A stretch of 15,821 nucleotides of DNA, from contig JANNGT010000034.1 of NCBI GenBank assembly GCA_031404015.1, forward strand, positions 1-15,821. Reading direction: 5' to 3'. The DNA is from RPQJ01 sp031404015 (lineage in GTDB: Bacteria > Pseudomonadota > Gammaproteobacteria > Steroidobacterales > Steroidobacteraceae). The position numbers and the translations under genes were made by a program. The notes below the pieces were generated by a model that saw only the letters and a program-made list of their open reading frames with translations, did no database searches and was not told where the DNA came from. Position 1 is the first letter of the stretch; every line of letters starts with the position of its first letter. Shown in pieces: positions 1 to 6,461 of this stretch.

Positions 1-1
1 G

Positions 2-343
2 CACCACGTGACCGTGGCGCACGATGGCATGGCGGCCGTCGACATGTCAGCGGCGGGCGACGTGGACGTCGTGGTCCTGGATATCGGCCTGCCCGGCATG
101 GATGGCTACAGCGTGGCCCGCACCATGCGCGGCCGAGCGAGCACTGCAGGAACGTTGTTGATCGCACTGACGGGGTACAGCCAGCCAGAAGACATCCAGA
201 AGGCCATGGACGCGGGGTTCGACAGCCACATGATTAAGCCGGTCGACCTGGAACAGTTGTTCGCGCTGATCGCAGCGACGCCACCGGGCGCGTCACATGC
301 CTCGGTCGAAAGCACGGACCAGCCGCTTCCCGCTCTCGATTAA
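2..343 (+). CDS. C-terminal receiver domain, probably of a hybrid sensor histidine kinase (5' end outside window)
   Basis: The reading frame is open from the first bases of the window, so the start lies upstream; a GTG at base 8 is in frame but sits inside the receiver fold and is not a credible start. The visible 113 residues cover most of a response-regulator receiver. The phosphoacceptor Asp is at bases 80-82 in the context VVLDIGLPGMDGY, the conserved Thr is in LIALTGY (about residues 53-59 of the visible part), and the conserved Lys is at 236-238 in IKPVD. The pattern 'LIALTGYSQ...AGFD..MIKPVD' is typical of receivers fused to the C-terminus of hybrid kinases, where they take phosphate from the upstream kinase domain. 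That assignment is inference, since no kinase domain is visible. About 20 residues of low-complexity tail follow the fold. The gene converges on the pyrK-like gene. Confidence 0.8.
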   Translation, partial: HHVTVAHDGMAAVDMSAAGDVDVVVLDIGLPGMDGYSVARTMRGRASTAGTLLIALTGYSQPEDIQKAMDAGFDSHMIKPVDLEQLFALIAATPPGASHASVESTDQPLPALD

Positions 344-596
344 CGCTGCAAGTGATGCTGGGTCCGGCTGCACACCCAGCGGGCTCGTGCGGTCGTATCC
401 GTGGCGAGGCCAGCTACTTGCGCCGTGCGAGCTTGCGGGCCGCCCGCGAGCGAGCTCAGGCGCGGCCGATCAAGCGTCCGATCCGGCCTGTCCTTGCGCG
501 CGCGTGTCTGCCTTTCCAAGCGCGCAAGGACAGGCCGGATCGGGCGCCTGCACCGCGTTGGTTCGCGACTCAGGCTGCCCGCAATTCACAGCGGCG
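344..596. other. Convergent intergenic region with three potential hairpins
   Basis: This 253-bp gap lies between the stop of the receiver-domain gene (+) and the stop of the pyrK-like gene (-). I see no gene in it. It carries a 7-bp GC-rich stem at 357-363/374-380, an imperfect palindrome at 431-440/442-451, and a much longer inverted repeat at 474-547 listed separately. None is followed by a T-run on either strand, so none is a textbook intrinsic terminator, but a convergent gap is where bidirectional termination is expected. Short frames across the gap have no ribosome-binding site and no recognisable domain. Confidence 0.6.
474..547. repeat. Long near-perfect inverted repeat (28-bp arms, 18-nt loop)
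   Basis: Arms 474-501 and 520-547 are complementary at every position except 477/544, which would be a U-G wobble in the plus-strand transcript and a mismatch in the minus-strand one. The inner 20 bp (481-500 against 521-540) are perfectly complementary. The loop is 502-519. Location between convergent genes suggests a bidirectional terminator or mRNA 3'-end stabiliser; absence of a T-tract on either side argues against a classical rho-independent terminator. A miniature mobile or REP-type element is the alternative. The pairing is read directly from sequence; the function is inference. Confidence 0.85.
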
Positions 597-1556
597 CTAA
601 CAAGCCTCCGCCGGATACACCGCATTCGCGTCGAACACAGGCCCATCCACGCACACGCGCTTCATCGCGAGCGACCCATCCGACTGCACGACCGGCACCG
701 CGCAACCCGCGCACCCGCCGACCGCGCACGCCATGAATTCCTCGAGCGACACCTGGCACGGCACGCCGAACTTGCGCGCCACGCGCGCAGTTGCCTGCAG
801 CATCGGCGTCGGGCCGCACGCGAACATCTCGACTTCGCTCAACGCCTGCGCATCGAGTGATGCAAGCCATGCGGCTGCGAGGTCCGTGACGTAACCGTTG
901 AAGCAGCCCGGAAAACCGCTGCAGCTCGCGAGCCGACTGGCAATGCCCCAGTCGTCCAGCAACGGCATGCTCGCGATCGCGTCACTCGGCACGCCGGGAA
1001 CGAGCATCTGCGACGGGCGTGCGCGGAACGGGAACTCGATCTCGGATCCCATCAGCACCAGCGTCTGCCACGGCGCCTCGTGACGGCGCTGCTTCAATGA
1101 TTCTGCGAGGAACACCATGGGCGGGATGCCGACGCCGCCACCGACCAGCAGTGCGCGCGGCCGCTCGGGGTGCGCGACGAAGCCGTGGCCGATCGGCCCG
1201 AGCACACTGAGCGACGCGCCCACGGGTTGGTGCGAGAGTGCTTCGAGCCCGGGACCCACGATCTTGTAAAGGATCTCGATCCAGCCGGCTTGTCGATCCA
1301 CGCGCATCAGCGACAGTGGCCGCCGCATCGGTCGCTCTGGATCGCAGGTGAGATGGACGAAGCTGCCGGGCTGTGCCGTCGCCGCGCACTGCGGCGCCTG
1401 CACACGGATCACGAACTGCTGGCCCGGGTATTCCTGCTGCGACAACAGCTTGCCGTCCTCGACGAAGATGCTGCCGCGGTGCTCGCGTTGCTGTGGCGGG
1501 ACGCCCTTGCTGCGTCCCGGTGCGTCGATCGTGCAGCGCGTCGTGGTCGTGCTCAC
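597..1556 (-). CDS. pyrK: PyrK-like dihydroorotate dehydrogenase electron-transfer subunit (FAD/[2Fe-2S] oxidoreductase)
   Basis: The 319-residue product has the domain order of PyrK, which passes electrons between NAD(H) and the PyrDB dihydroorotate dehydrogenase through FAD and a [2Fe-2S] cluster. Residues 79-83 (RPLSL) match the FAD-binding RPxS motif. LLVGGGVGIPP (136-146) is the nucleotide-binding glycine loop and CGPTPML (247-253) the NAD-side motif. C277, C282, C285 and C302, spaced C-x4-C-x2-C-x16-C before DGPVFD, are the cluster ligands. It is longer than the ~256-residue Bacillus PyrK, with about 30 extra N-terminal residues and an insertion of about 18 around residues 171-220. The start is GTG, 3 nt after the pyrB stop, with an AGG ribosome-binding site 8 nt upstream inside the pyrB end. 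It is the last gene of the operon. No pyrD is in the window, so the partner is unknown; a general ferredoxin-reductase-like role is possible. Confidence 0.85.
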   Translation of the reverse strand: MSTTTTRCTIDAPGRSKGVPPQQREHRGSIFVEDGKLLSQQEYPGQQFVIRVQAPQCAATAQPGSFVHLTCDPERPMRRPLSLMRVDRQAGWIEILYKIVGPGLEALSHQPVGASLSVLGPIGHGFVAHPERPRALLVGGGVGIPPMVFLAESLKQRRHEAPWQTLVLMGSEIEFPFRARPSQMLVPGVPSDAIASMPLLDDWGIASRLASCSGFPGCFNGYVTDLAAAWLASLDAQALSEVEMFACGPTPMLQATARVARKFGVPCQVSLEEFMACAVGGCAGCAVPVVQSDGSLAMKRVCVDGPVFDANAVYPAEAC

Positions 1557-1559
1557 TGT

Positions 1560-2564
1560 TCAGACCTCGCGCCGACCGGCCTGCACGTTGCGCACCTGCA
1601 CGTTGCGCACGATGGTCGCCAGCACGGCCATGCGCACGGCTACGCCGTTGCGCACCTGCTGCTGCACGGCGGACTGCGGGCCGTCCGCAATCGCATTGGT
1701 GATCTCCACGCCACGATTCATCGGGCCCGGGTGCAACACGACCGCGCCCTTGGCCGCGTGCTGGATGCTGCGCTCGGTGATGCCCCATTCCCTGAGGAAG
1801 GCGTCCATGTCGGGGATCTGCGTCGCGTCCATGCGCTCTTTCTGGATGCGCAGCGCCATGATCACGTCGGTGCCGCGCAGGCCGTCCTCGAGCACGGTAA
1901 AGCGCTTGGCACCGGGGAATTCATCCGCGTCCGGCGCGAGGCCCGCCGGCGAGACGAAGCGCAGTTCACCGACCCCCAGTGCCTGCAGGGCCGTGCTGGT
2001 CGAGCGCGCGACGCGCGAATGGCTGATGTCGCCCACGATGGCAACGCAGAGGTTCTTTATCTCGCCCTTGCGCTGGCGAATGGTGAGCACGTCGAGCAGG
2101 CCCTGCGTCGGGTGCGAGACATGCGCTTCGCCCGCATTCAGCACGCACACGTGCGGCTGCACGTGCGCCGCAACGAACGCCGGCAGGCCGGGCTCGGAGT
2201 CGCGCATCACGAACACGTCGACCATCATGGCCTGCAGCGTGTACAGCGTGTCGAGCACCGTCTCGCCCTTGACGCGCGACGAGGAGTGCAGGTCGAGGTT
2301 GACGACGTCGGCGCCGAGGCGTGTCGCCGCAAGCTCAAACGACACGCGCGTGCGCGTACTGGGCTCGAAGAACAGGTTGGCCACGGTGCGGCCGAGCAAC
2401 GCGCCGTCGCGTGCGGGAATATCCCCCGGCTCGCGCACGTAGAACTGCGCCAGGTCGAGCAGCTGCGTGATTTCGTCGCACGACAGCCCTTCCAGCGTGA
2501 GCAGGTGACGCAGACGGCCGGCTTGGTCGCGCTGCAGTTCTCGGCCGGTGTCGGTCTTGGTCAT
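1560..2564 (-). CDS. pyrB: Aspartate carbamoyltransferase catalytic subunit
   Basis: This 334-residue protein catalyses carbamoyl phosphate plus L-aspartate to N-carbamoyl-aspartate, the first committed step of pyrimidine synthesis, in the cytoplasm. Visible signatures are FFEPSTRTRVSFE (about residues 66-78, carbamoyl-phosphate loop), the SSSRVKGET loop, HVSHPTQGLLD and HPGPMNRGVEI near the C-terminus. I chose the ATG whose last two bases overlap the ruvX stop in an ATGA junction; an in-frame TTG 12 bp upstream would add four residues but lies deeper in ruvX. The 334-residue length and N-terminal extension resemble Pseudomonas PyrB, which assembles with the inactive dihydroorotase PyrC'. Here no pyrC' follows; the next gene is pyrK-like. 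No pyrR or pyrI is adjacent, so the mode of regulation is not evident. Confidence 0.95.
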   Translation of the reverse strand: MTKTDTGRELQRDQAGRLRHLLTLEGLSCDEITQLLDLAQFYVREPGDIPARDGALLGRTVANLFFEPSTRTRVSFELAATRLGADVVNLDLHSSSRVKGETVLDTLYTLQAMMVDVFVMRDSEPGLPAFVAAHVQPHVCVLNAGEAHVSHPTQGLLDVLTIRQRKGEIKNLCVAIVGDISHSRVARSTSTALQALGVGELRFVSPAGLAPDADEFPGAKRFTVLEDGLRGTDVIMALRIQKERMDATQIPDMDAFLREWGITERSIQHAAKGAVVLHPGPMNRGVEITNAIADGPQSAVQQQVRNGVAVRMAVLATIVRNVQVRNVQAGRREV

Positions 2565-2971
2565 TTGGTCATCCAAGTCGTCAGTATCAACCGTGCCGCG
2601 TTCGCATCGATGTCCTGCGGACGGATGCGTCGCGCGCGTGCACCCGAGCGGCGCTCGTCGCGCAGCTCGTCGTACGCGGCATTCGACGTCAGGCGCTCGT
2701 CCACGAATTCGAGCGGCAGCCCCGTGCGTGCGGCCAGTGCCGTGCCGAACCCGCGGCAGGCGTCCGTCGTGGTGGTCTCCGAGCCGTCCATATTATAAGG
2801 GAGCCCGACGAGCAGTCGGGCCGGTCCCCATTGGGCAATGCACGTATCGACGGCGGCCCAGTCCGGCGCTCCGTGCCGGCAGGGCAGGGCACCCGCCGCA
2901 CTGGCGGAACCCGTCAGGGTCTGGCCCACGGCCACCCCGATGCGCCGCGTCCCGAAATCGAATGCCAGCAC
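2561..2971 (-). CDS. ruvX: Putative pre-16S rRNA nuclease / Holliday junction resolvase-like protein (RuvX/YqgF)
   Basis: The product is a 136-residue YqgF/RuvX-family RNase H-fold nuclease, linked to 5'-end maturation of 16S rRNA in E. coli. Motifs are LAFDFGTRRIGVAVGQ at the N-terminus (catalytic D5), LLVGLPYNMDG (53-63), VDERLTS (90-96) and the C-terminal acidic residue at D122. Length matches the E. coli protein (138). The frame extends much further upstream but that part is Arg/Pro-rich sequence overlapping yqgE. Between the yqgE stop and the conserved LAFDFG the only usable start is the GTG at 2969-2971. Its GGCGAGG ribosome-binding sequence sits unusually close, so a rare CTG at 3035-3037, which would add 22 residues, cannot be excluded. 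Its stop overlaps the pyrB ATG by 4 bp, implying translational coupling. Confidence 0.9.
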   Translation of the reverse strand: MLAFDFGTRRIGVAVGQTLTGSASAAGALPCRHGAPDWAAVDTCIAQWGPARLLVGLPYNMDGSETTTTDACRGFGTALAARTGLPLEFVDERLTSNAAYDELRDERRSGARARRIRPQDIDANAARLILTTWMTK

Positions 2972-3033
2972 GACCTCGCCGCCGGCCTGTCCCGCGACGG
3001 AGGTCCTGCCGGGAGCAGGGTTTTCGGGGTGGG

Positions 3034-3591
3034 TCAGGCGTGGCCCGCGTCGCTGCTGAGGGAGACGAGGTCGATGCCGAGCAGGCGCGCGGCCGCGCTC
3101 CAGCGTTGCTCGATCGGCGTTGCGAACAGCACGCGCTCGTCGGCGTCGACCGTGAGCCATGCGTTGCGCGCCATTTCCTCCTCGAGCTGTCCAGCGTCCC
3201 AACCCGCGTATCCCAGCGCGATCACTGCGCTGTCCGGGCCTTCGCCGGCAGCGAGTGCATCGAGGATGTCGCGGGACGTGGTCAGGTGCATGCGCTCGGA
3301 AAACGCCAGCGACGATTCATAGTTGCCGCCCGGCGTATGCAGCACGAAGCCGCGATCGGTCTGGACCGGCCCGCCGCGCAGAACGGCTTGATCACTGACG
3401 CGCGAACGCGCGGCGTCGAGCCCGAGCTGGTCGAACACCTCGCCGAGCGTCATCGGGAGAGTGCGGTTGATGACGATGCCGAGCGCGCCGCGCTCGCTGT
3501 GGTCGCACACCAGCGTAACGGTCTGGGCGAAGTTCGGATCGTCCATGGCGGGCATGGCGATCAGGAACTGGTTGGTGAGGTAGTCGGCCAC
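3034..3591 (-). CDS. yqgE: YqgE/AlgH family protein
   Basis: This 185-residue protein aligns by eye along its length with E. coli YqgE. Landmarks are the N-terminal LTNQFLIAMPAM, VCDHSERGALGIVINR, LRGGPVQTDRGFVLHTP, TTSRDIL, ALGYAGWDAGQLEEE, NAWLT and the terminal AGHA. In Pseudomonas the homologue AlgH has been tied to alginate control; the biochemical activity is unknown. The frame reaches back to 3669, but the extra residues are Arg-rich and overlap the end of the tonB-like gene. The GTG at 3589-3591, giving M-ADYLTNQFL, fits the family N-terminus and lies 17 nt past the tonB-like stop. No clear ribosome-binding site precedes it, so expression may depend on coupling to the gene before it. 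ruvX follows after 62 nt. Confidence 0.92.
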   Translation of the reverse strand: MADYLTNQFLIAMPAMDDPNFAQTVTLVCDHSERGALGIVINRTLPMTLGEVFDQLGLDAARSRVSDQAVLRGGPVQTDRGFVLHTPGGNYESSLAFSERMHLTTSRDILDALAAGEGPDSAVIALGYAGWDAGQLEEEMARNAWLTVDADERVLFATPIEQRWSAAARLLGIDLVSLSSDAGHA

Positions 3592-3608
3592 GACGTGACA
3601 GTATCGCG

Positions 3609-4514
3609 CTACGGGTCCGAGGAAAAGACTGCGCCGTCGCCGCCGAGCTGGCCGTTGCTGAATTGCCATTCGTACGCGAAGCGCAGCATCGGGAAACGTT
3701 CCCGCAGCGCGCTGGGGAAGGGCTCGAAAGGTGCCGCGAGGCGGACGATGCCGACGGCTGCATTGTCGAGCTCGGCATGGCCACTGGTCCGGCGCACGAT
3801 CACGGCATCCAGCGTGCCGTTGGCGCGGATCGCCACTTCGACGACGGGGTTGCCGGATAAATTGCGGCGCCGGGCTTCGTTGGGGAAATTGATGGTGCCG
3901 ACGCGCTCGATGCGTCGCTTCCAGCCGTCGAGGTAGGCGGCAATGGATGACTCGCGCGTGTCCGCGAGCAGCTTGCCGTCCTGCGTGGACCTGCCACGCA
4001 GGTACAACTCGCGGTCCGCGACCGCTGCGTTGAGGCCGACCGTCGGCACCCCAGGCGAGGGCACCGCGAAGAAGACCGGCGCTGCGTCGGGCTGGCGTTC
4101 GACCCCCGTGGCGAGGCGCTCCGCTTCGAGCGCACGGCGGGCGAGGACTGAAACGGCGCCTGCTGGTTCGTCGGACCTTTGGCGCGTATCCGCATCCGAC
4201 GCTGCGTCGGGCGCAACGAGCTGTTCTTCGCGTGCCTCCGGCAGCGATGCCCGCTTCGCCTCAGTGCCGGTGCCGGTGCCCCGCTGGGTACGCTGCGCGA
4301 TGTATGCGGCCGCGTCGTTTTCCTGGGGATCGTCGGGCCCCGGCGGGACGAGCAATACCTCGAGCGTCGGCAACTGGTACTCGGCAGCAGGCGGCGTCGT
4401 GAAACTGAGGCCCAGGATGACGAGGCCGTGCACCAGGGCCGTCACGAATATGGCCGTGGCCAGGCGGTCGCCCGCCGGGTCCTTTTGCCTGCGCAGGAGG
4501 ACCGGCGTCGTCAA
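3609..4514 (-). CDS. TonB-family energy transducer, TonB3-like
   Basis: The 301-residue protein has a short cytoplasmic N-terminus, one membrane segment (about residues 18-38, LATAIFVTALVHGLVILGL), a long periplasmic linker (40-190) and a TonB C-terminal domain (about 193-287). H29 inside the membrane segment matches the histidine TonB uses to couple to ExbB/ExbD. The linker is rich in Ala, Arg and Asp/Glu rather than the Pro-Lys repeats of classical TonB. The domain keeps the YLDGWKRRIE...INFP start and the V-V-E-V-A-I-R-A-N-G strand typical of the family. The likely start is TTG at 4512-4514, in a 4-bp TTGA overlap with the gshB stop. In Pseudomonas the gene in this position is tonB3, needed for twitching motility and pilus assembly; a similar role here is inferred from position. 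No exbB/exbD is nearby. Confidence 0.85.
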   Translation of the reverse strand: MTTPVLLRRQKDPAGDRLATAIFVTALVHGLVILGLSFTTPPAAEYQLPTLEVLLVPPGPDDPQENDAAAYIAQRTQRGTGTGTEAKRASLPEAREEQLVAPDAASDADTRQRSDEPAGAVSVLARRALEAERLATGVERQPDAAPVFFAVPSPGVPTVGLNAAVADRELYLRGRSTQDGKLLADTRESSIAAYLDGWKRRIERVGTINFPNEARRRNLSGNPVVEVAIRANGTLDAVIVRRTSGHAELDNAAVGIVRLAAPFEPFPSALRERFPMLRFAYEWQFSNGQLGGDGAVFSSDP

Positions 4515-5488
4515 TGCGGCCCCCCGCGCTCGCGCACCCGCCGCTCGATCGCGTCCAGCAGCGAACCGGCGATGTCGGTGCCGAATTCGTGGTCGATTTC
4601 GCGCACTCCAGTCGGGCTCGTCACGTTGATCTCGGTGACGAAGCCGCCGATCACATCGAGCCCGACGAACAGCATGCCACGCTCGCGCAGCGCCGGGCCG
4701 ATCCGGGCCGCCAGCCAGCGGTCACGGTCGTTGAGTGGGCGGCCGACGCCCTTGGCCCCGGCGGCCAGGTTGCCGCGGTTGTCCGCGTCGGTCGGGATGC
4801 GGGCCAGCGCATAGGGCACGGGTTCGCCGTCCACCAGGATCACCCTCGAGTCTCCCGTCGTCACGATGTCGGGGATGTAGCGTTGCACGATCGCGTAGCG
4901 CGTGCCGTACTCGGTGAGCGTTTCGAAGATCACGTTCGCATTTTTGTCGCCGGTGTCGACGACGAAGATCGAGCGGCCGCCCATCCCATAGAGCGGCTTG
5001 CACACGGCGCGGCCGTGTTCCCGCAGAAACGCGTGCATGTCGGCCATGTCGCGCGTGATCAGCGTGGGCGCGCAGCATTCTGGAAACCAGGCCGTATAGA
5101 CCTTCTCGTTCATGTCGCGCAGGCCATCGGGGCGGTTGACCACCAGTGCGCCCTGCACCTCGGCTCGCTCGAGGATGTACGTCGAGTAGATGTATTCCGT
5201 GTCGAACGGCGGGTCCTTGCGCATCAGGATCGCGTCGAACTCACCGAGCCGGGTGACGACGGCCTCGCCACGCGTGAACCAGTCCGTGTCATGCTCGCGC
5301 ACGGCAAGTGGATGCGCGCGGCCCATGGCGACACCGTCACGCAGCCAGATGCCCCCCAGCTCCAGATAATGCAGCTCCCAGCTGCGACGCTGGGCAGCGA
5401 GCAGCATGGCGAGCGTGGTGTCCTTGCGCGGCTTGATGTCCTTGATCGGATCCATGACGACGGCAATGCGCAGGGGCTTCAGGGACAT
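4511..5488 (-). CDS. gshB: Glutathione synthetase
   Basis: The product (325 residues; E. coli 316) is an ATP-grasp ligase joining gamma-glutamylcysteine and glycine with ATP to make glutathione in the cytoplasm. Conserved blocks are MDPIKDIKPRKDTTLAML (12-29), MRKDPPFDTEYIYSTYILE (89-107), VNRPDGLRDMNEK (117-129), KPLYGMGG (164-171, ATP-binding glycine loop), NRGNLAAG (237-244) and EINVTSPTG (286-294, metal/substrate binding). The ATG start has a GGAG ribosome-binding site 5 nt upstream. It is the first gene of the minus-strand operon, transcribed divergently from pilG, the order found in Pseudomonas except for orientation. Its stop overlaps the tonB-like start by 4 bp. Confidence 0.96.
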   Translation of the reverse strand: MSLKPLRIAVVMDPIKDIKPRKDTTLAMLLAAQRRSWELHYLELGGIWLRDGVAMGRAHPLAVREHDTDWFTRGEAVVTRLGEFDAILMRKDPPFDTEYIYSTYILERAEVQGALVVNRPDGLRDMNEKVYTAWFPECCAPTLITRDMADMHAFLREHGRAVCKPLYGMGGRSIFVVDTGDKNANVIFETLTEYGTRYAIVQRYIPDIVTTGDSRVILVDGEPVPYALARIPTDADNRGNLAAGAKGVGRPLNDRDRWLAARIGPALRERGMLFVGLDVIGGFVTEINVTSPTGVREIDHEFGTDIAGSLLDAIERRVRERGGPH

Positions 5489-5663
5489 GCGGTCTCCACG
5501 CGGTCGGCGGCAGCCGGAAAGATGACTGTGATGGCGGTCATGGTATCGAAAGCCGCCAATGGCAGGGGGGTGGCCAATATGTTAAAACGCCCTCGCGAGC
5601 GGTGGCCTCGCGCATAGCGTCGCAATCGATCGCACGCTCACTCGTTGCCGAGGGTTTGACCGC
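5489..5663. promoter_or_regulatory. Divergent promoter region gshB / pilG
   Basis: This 175-bp region must hold the promoters for the gshB operon (-) and the pil-chp operon (+). An AT-rich island at about 5575-5587 stands out in otherwise GC-rich DNA and could supply a -10 element for either direction, but I cannot match a full sigma-70 or sigma-54 promoter. TGTGA at 5527-5531, six bases, then TCATG at 5538-5542 resembles a degenerate site for CRP-type regulators (CRP/Vfr/Clp consensus TGTGA-N6-TCACA; 5/5 in the left half, 3/5 in the right). A 6-bp stem (5532-5537/5553-5558) could form in the gshB leader. All of this is weak, by-eye evidence. Confidence 0.45.
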
Positions 5664-6074
5664 ATGGAAAACATGGCTGCCAGCGACAGCCGGCCAAGGT
5701 TGGCCGGACTGAAAGTGCTGGTCATCGATGACAGCAAGACCATCCGCCGCACGGCCGAAACCCTGCTGGCGCGCGAAGGTTGCGAAGTCTTCACCGCGGT
5801 CGACGGCTTCGACGCCCTCTCCAAGGTGGCCGACCACCAGCCGGACATCGTGTTCGTGGACATCATGATGCCGCGGCTGGACGGGTACCAGACCTGTTCG
5901 CTGATCAAGCACAACAAGGTCTTCAAGAGCATTCCAGTCATCATGTTGTCGAGCAAGGACGGCCTCTTCGACCGCGCCCGCGGCCGCATCGTCGGCTCCG
6001 AGCATTACCTCACCAAGCCCTTCACGCGCGAAGAGCTGTTGAGCGCCATCGAGACGCACGTTCACCGCGCCTGA
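5664..6074 (+). CDS. pilG: Type IV pilus response regulator PilG
   Basis: This 136-residue stand-alone receiver closely resembles Pseudomonas PilG (135 residues). The acidic pocket is D22-D23 in VIDDSKTIRRTAETLL, the phosphoacceptor is D66 in FVDIMMPRLDGYQTC, the switch serine lies in MLSSKDGLFD (94-103) and the conserved Lys is K118 in YLTKPF. In the Pil-Chp pathway PilG takes phosphate from ChpA and promotes pilus extension, polarity and cAMP signalling; no output domain is present. The ATG at 5664 has GAGGG 9 nt upstream; a second in-frame ATG at 5673 is possible. It is the first gene of the operon, divergent from gshB. Confidence 0.96.
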   Translation: MENMAASDSRPRLAGLKVLVIDDSKTIRRTAETLLAREGCEVFTAVDGFDALSKVADHQPDIVFVDIMMPRLDGYQTCSLIKHNKVFKSIPVIMLSSKDGLFDRARGRIVGSEHYLTKPFTREELLSAIETHVHRA

Positions 6075-6094
6075 GCGCGGCCGGAGGACACACT

Positions 6095-6460
6095 GTGGCA
6101 CTGGTACTGATCGTGGACGATTCGCCGACCGACGTTCACGTCATGCAGAAGGCGCTGGAGCAGCACGGCTTCACGACCGCCGCGGCGTCCGATGGCAGCG
6201 AAGGCCTGCGCCTCGCGCGCGAACTGCAGCCCGACCTGATCCTCATGGACATCGTGATGCCGGGCGTCAACGGCTTCCAGGCCACGCGCCAGCTGGCCAA
6301 CGACCCCGCCACCCGCACCATTCCCGTGATCATGGTCACCTCCAAGTCGCAGGAAACCGATCGCATCTGGGGCATGCGGCAGGGCGCCGTCGACTACCTC
6401 GTCAAGCCAGTGGTCACTGAACAGCTCGTGCTCAAGGCCCAGGCCGCGCTCGCTCCCTGA
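6095..6460 (+). CDS. pilH: Type IV pilus response regulator PilH
   Basis: A 121-residue receiver matching Pseudomonas PilH. D8-D9 form the acidic pocket (LIVDDSPT), D52 is the phosphoacceptor (LMDIVMPGVNGFQATRQL), T82 is the switch residue (VIMVTSKSQETD) and K104 the conserved lysine (YLVKPV). PilH is the second ChpA target and is tied to pilus retraction or to draining phosphate from PilG. The GTG at 6095-6097 is the start: it has a strong GGAGG 7 nt upstream and gives the family N-terminus MALVLIVDD. The frame is open far upstream, but that part is an out-of-frame shadow of pilG. It lies 20 nt after pilG. Confidence 0.95.
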   Translation: MALVLIVDDSPTDVHVMQKALEQHGFTTAAASDGSEGLRLARELQPDLILMDIVMPGVNGFQATRQLANDPATRTIPVIMVTSKSQETDRIWGMRQGAVDYLVKPVVTEQLVLKAQAALAP

Positions 6461-6461
6461 C

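Noticed and set aside
474..547. Inverted repeat considered as an integron attC site or insertion-sequence remnant
   Set aside because: There is no integrase-type core site pattern, no transposase fragment and no target-site duplication that I can see.
2565..2576. Upstream TTG start for pyrB
   Set aside because: The ATG at 2562-2564 gives an ATGA overlap with the ruvX stop and the usual 334-residue length; the TTG would add only four residues.
1170..2798. 542-codon plus-strand frame opposite pyrK, pyrB and ruvX
   Set aside because: The translation is His/Arg-rich with no family resemblance, while three well-conserved genes occupy the opposite strand.
2972..3202. N-terminal extension of the ruvX frame
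   Set aside because: The extra residues are Arg-rich, overlap yqgE for most of their length and precede the conserved LAFDFG start of the family.
3592..3669. N-terminal extension of the yqgE frame
   Set aside because: It is an Arg-rich translation largely inside the tonB-like gene; the family N-terminus begins just before the LTNQFLIAMPA motif.
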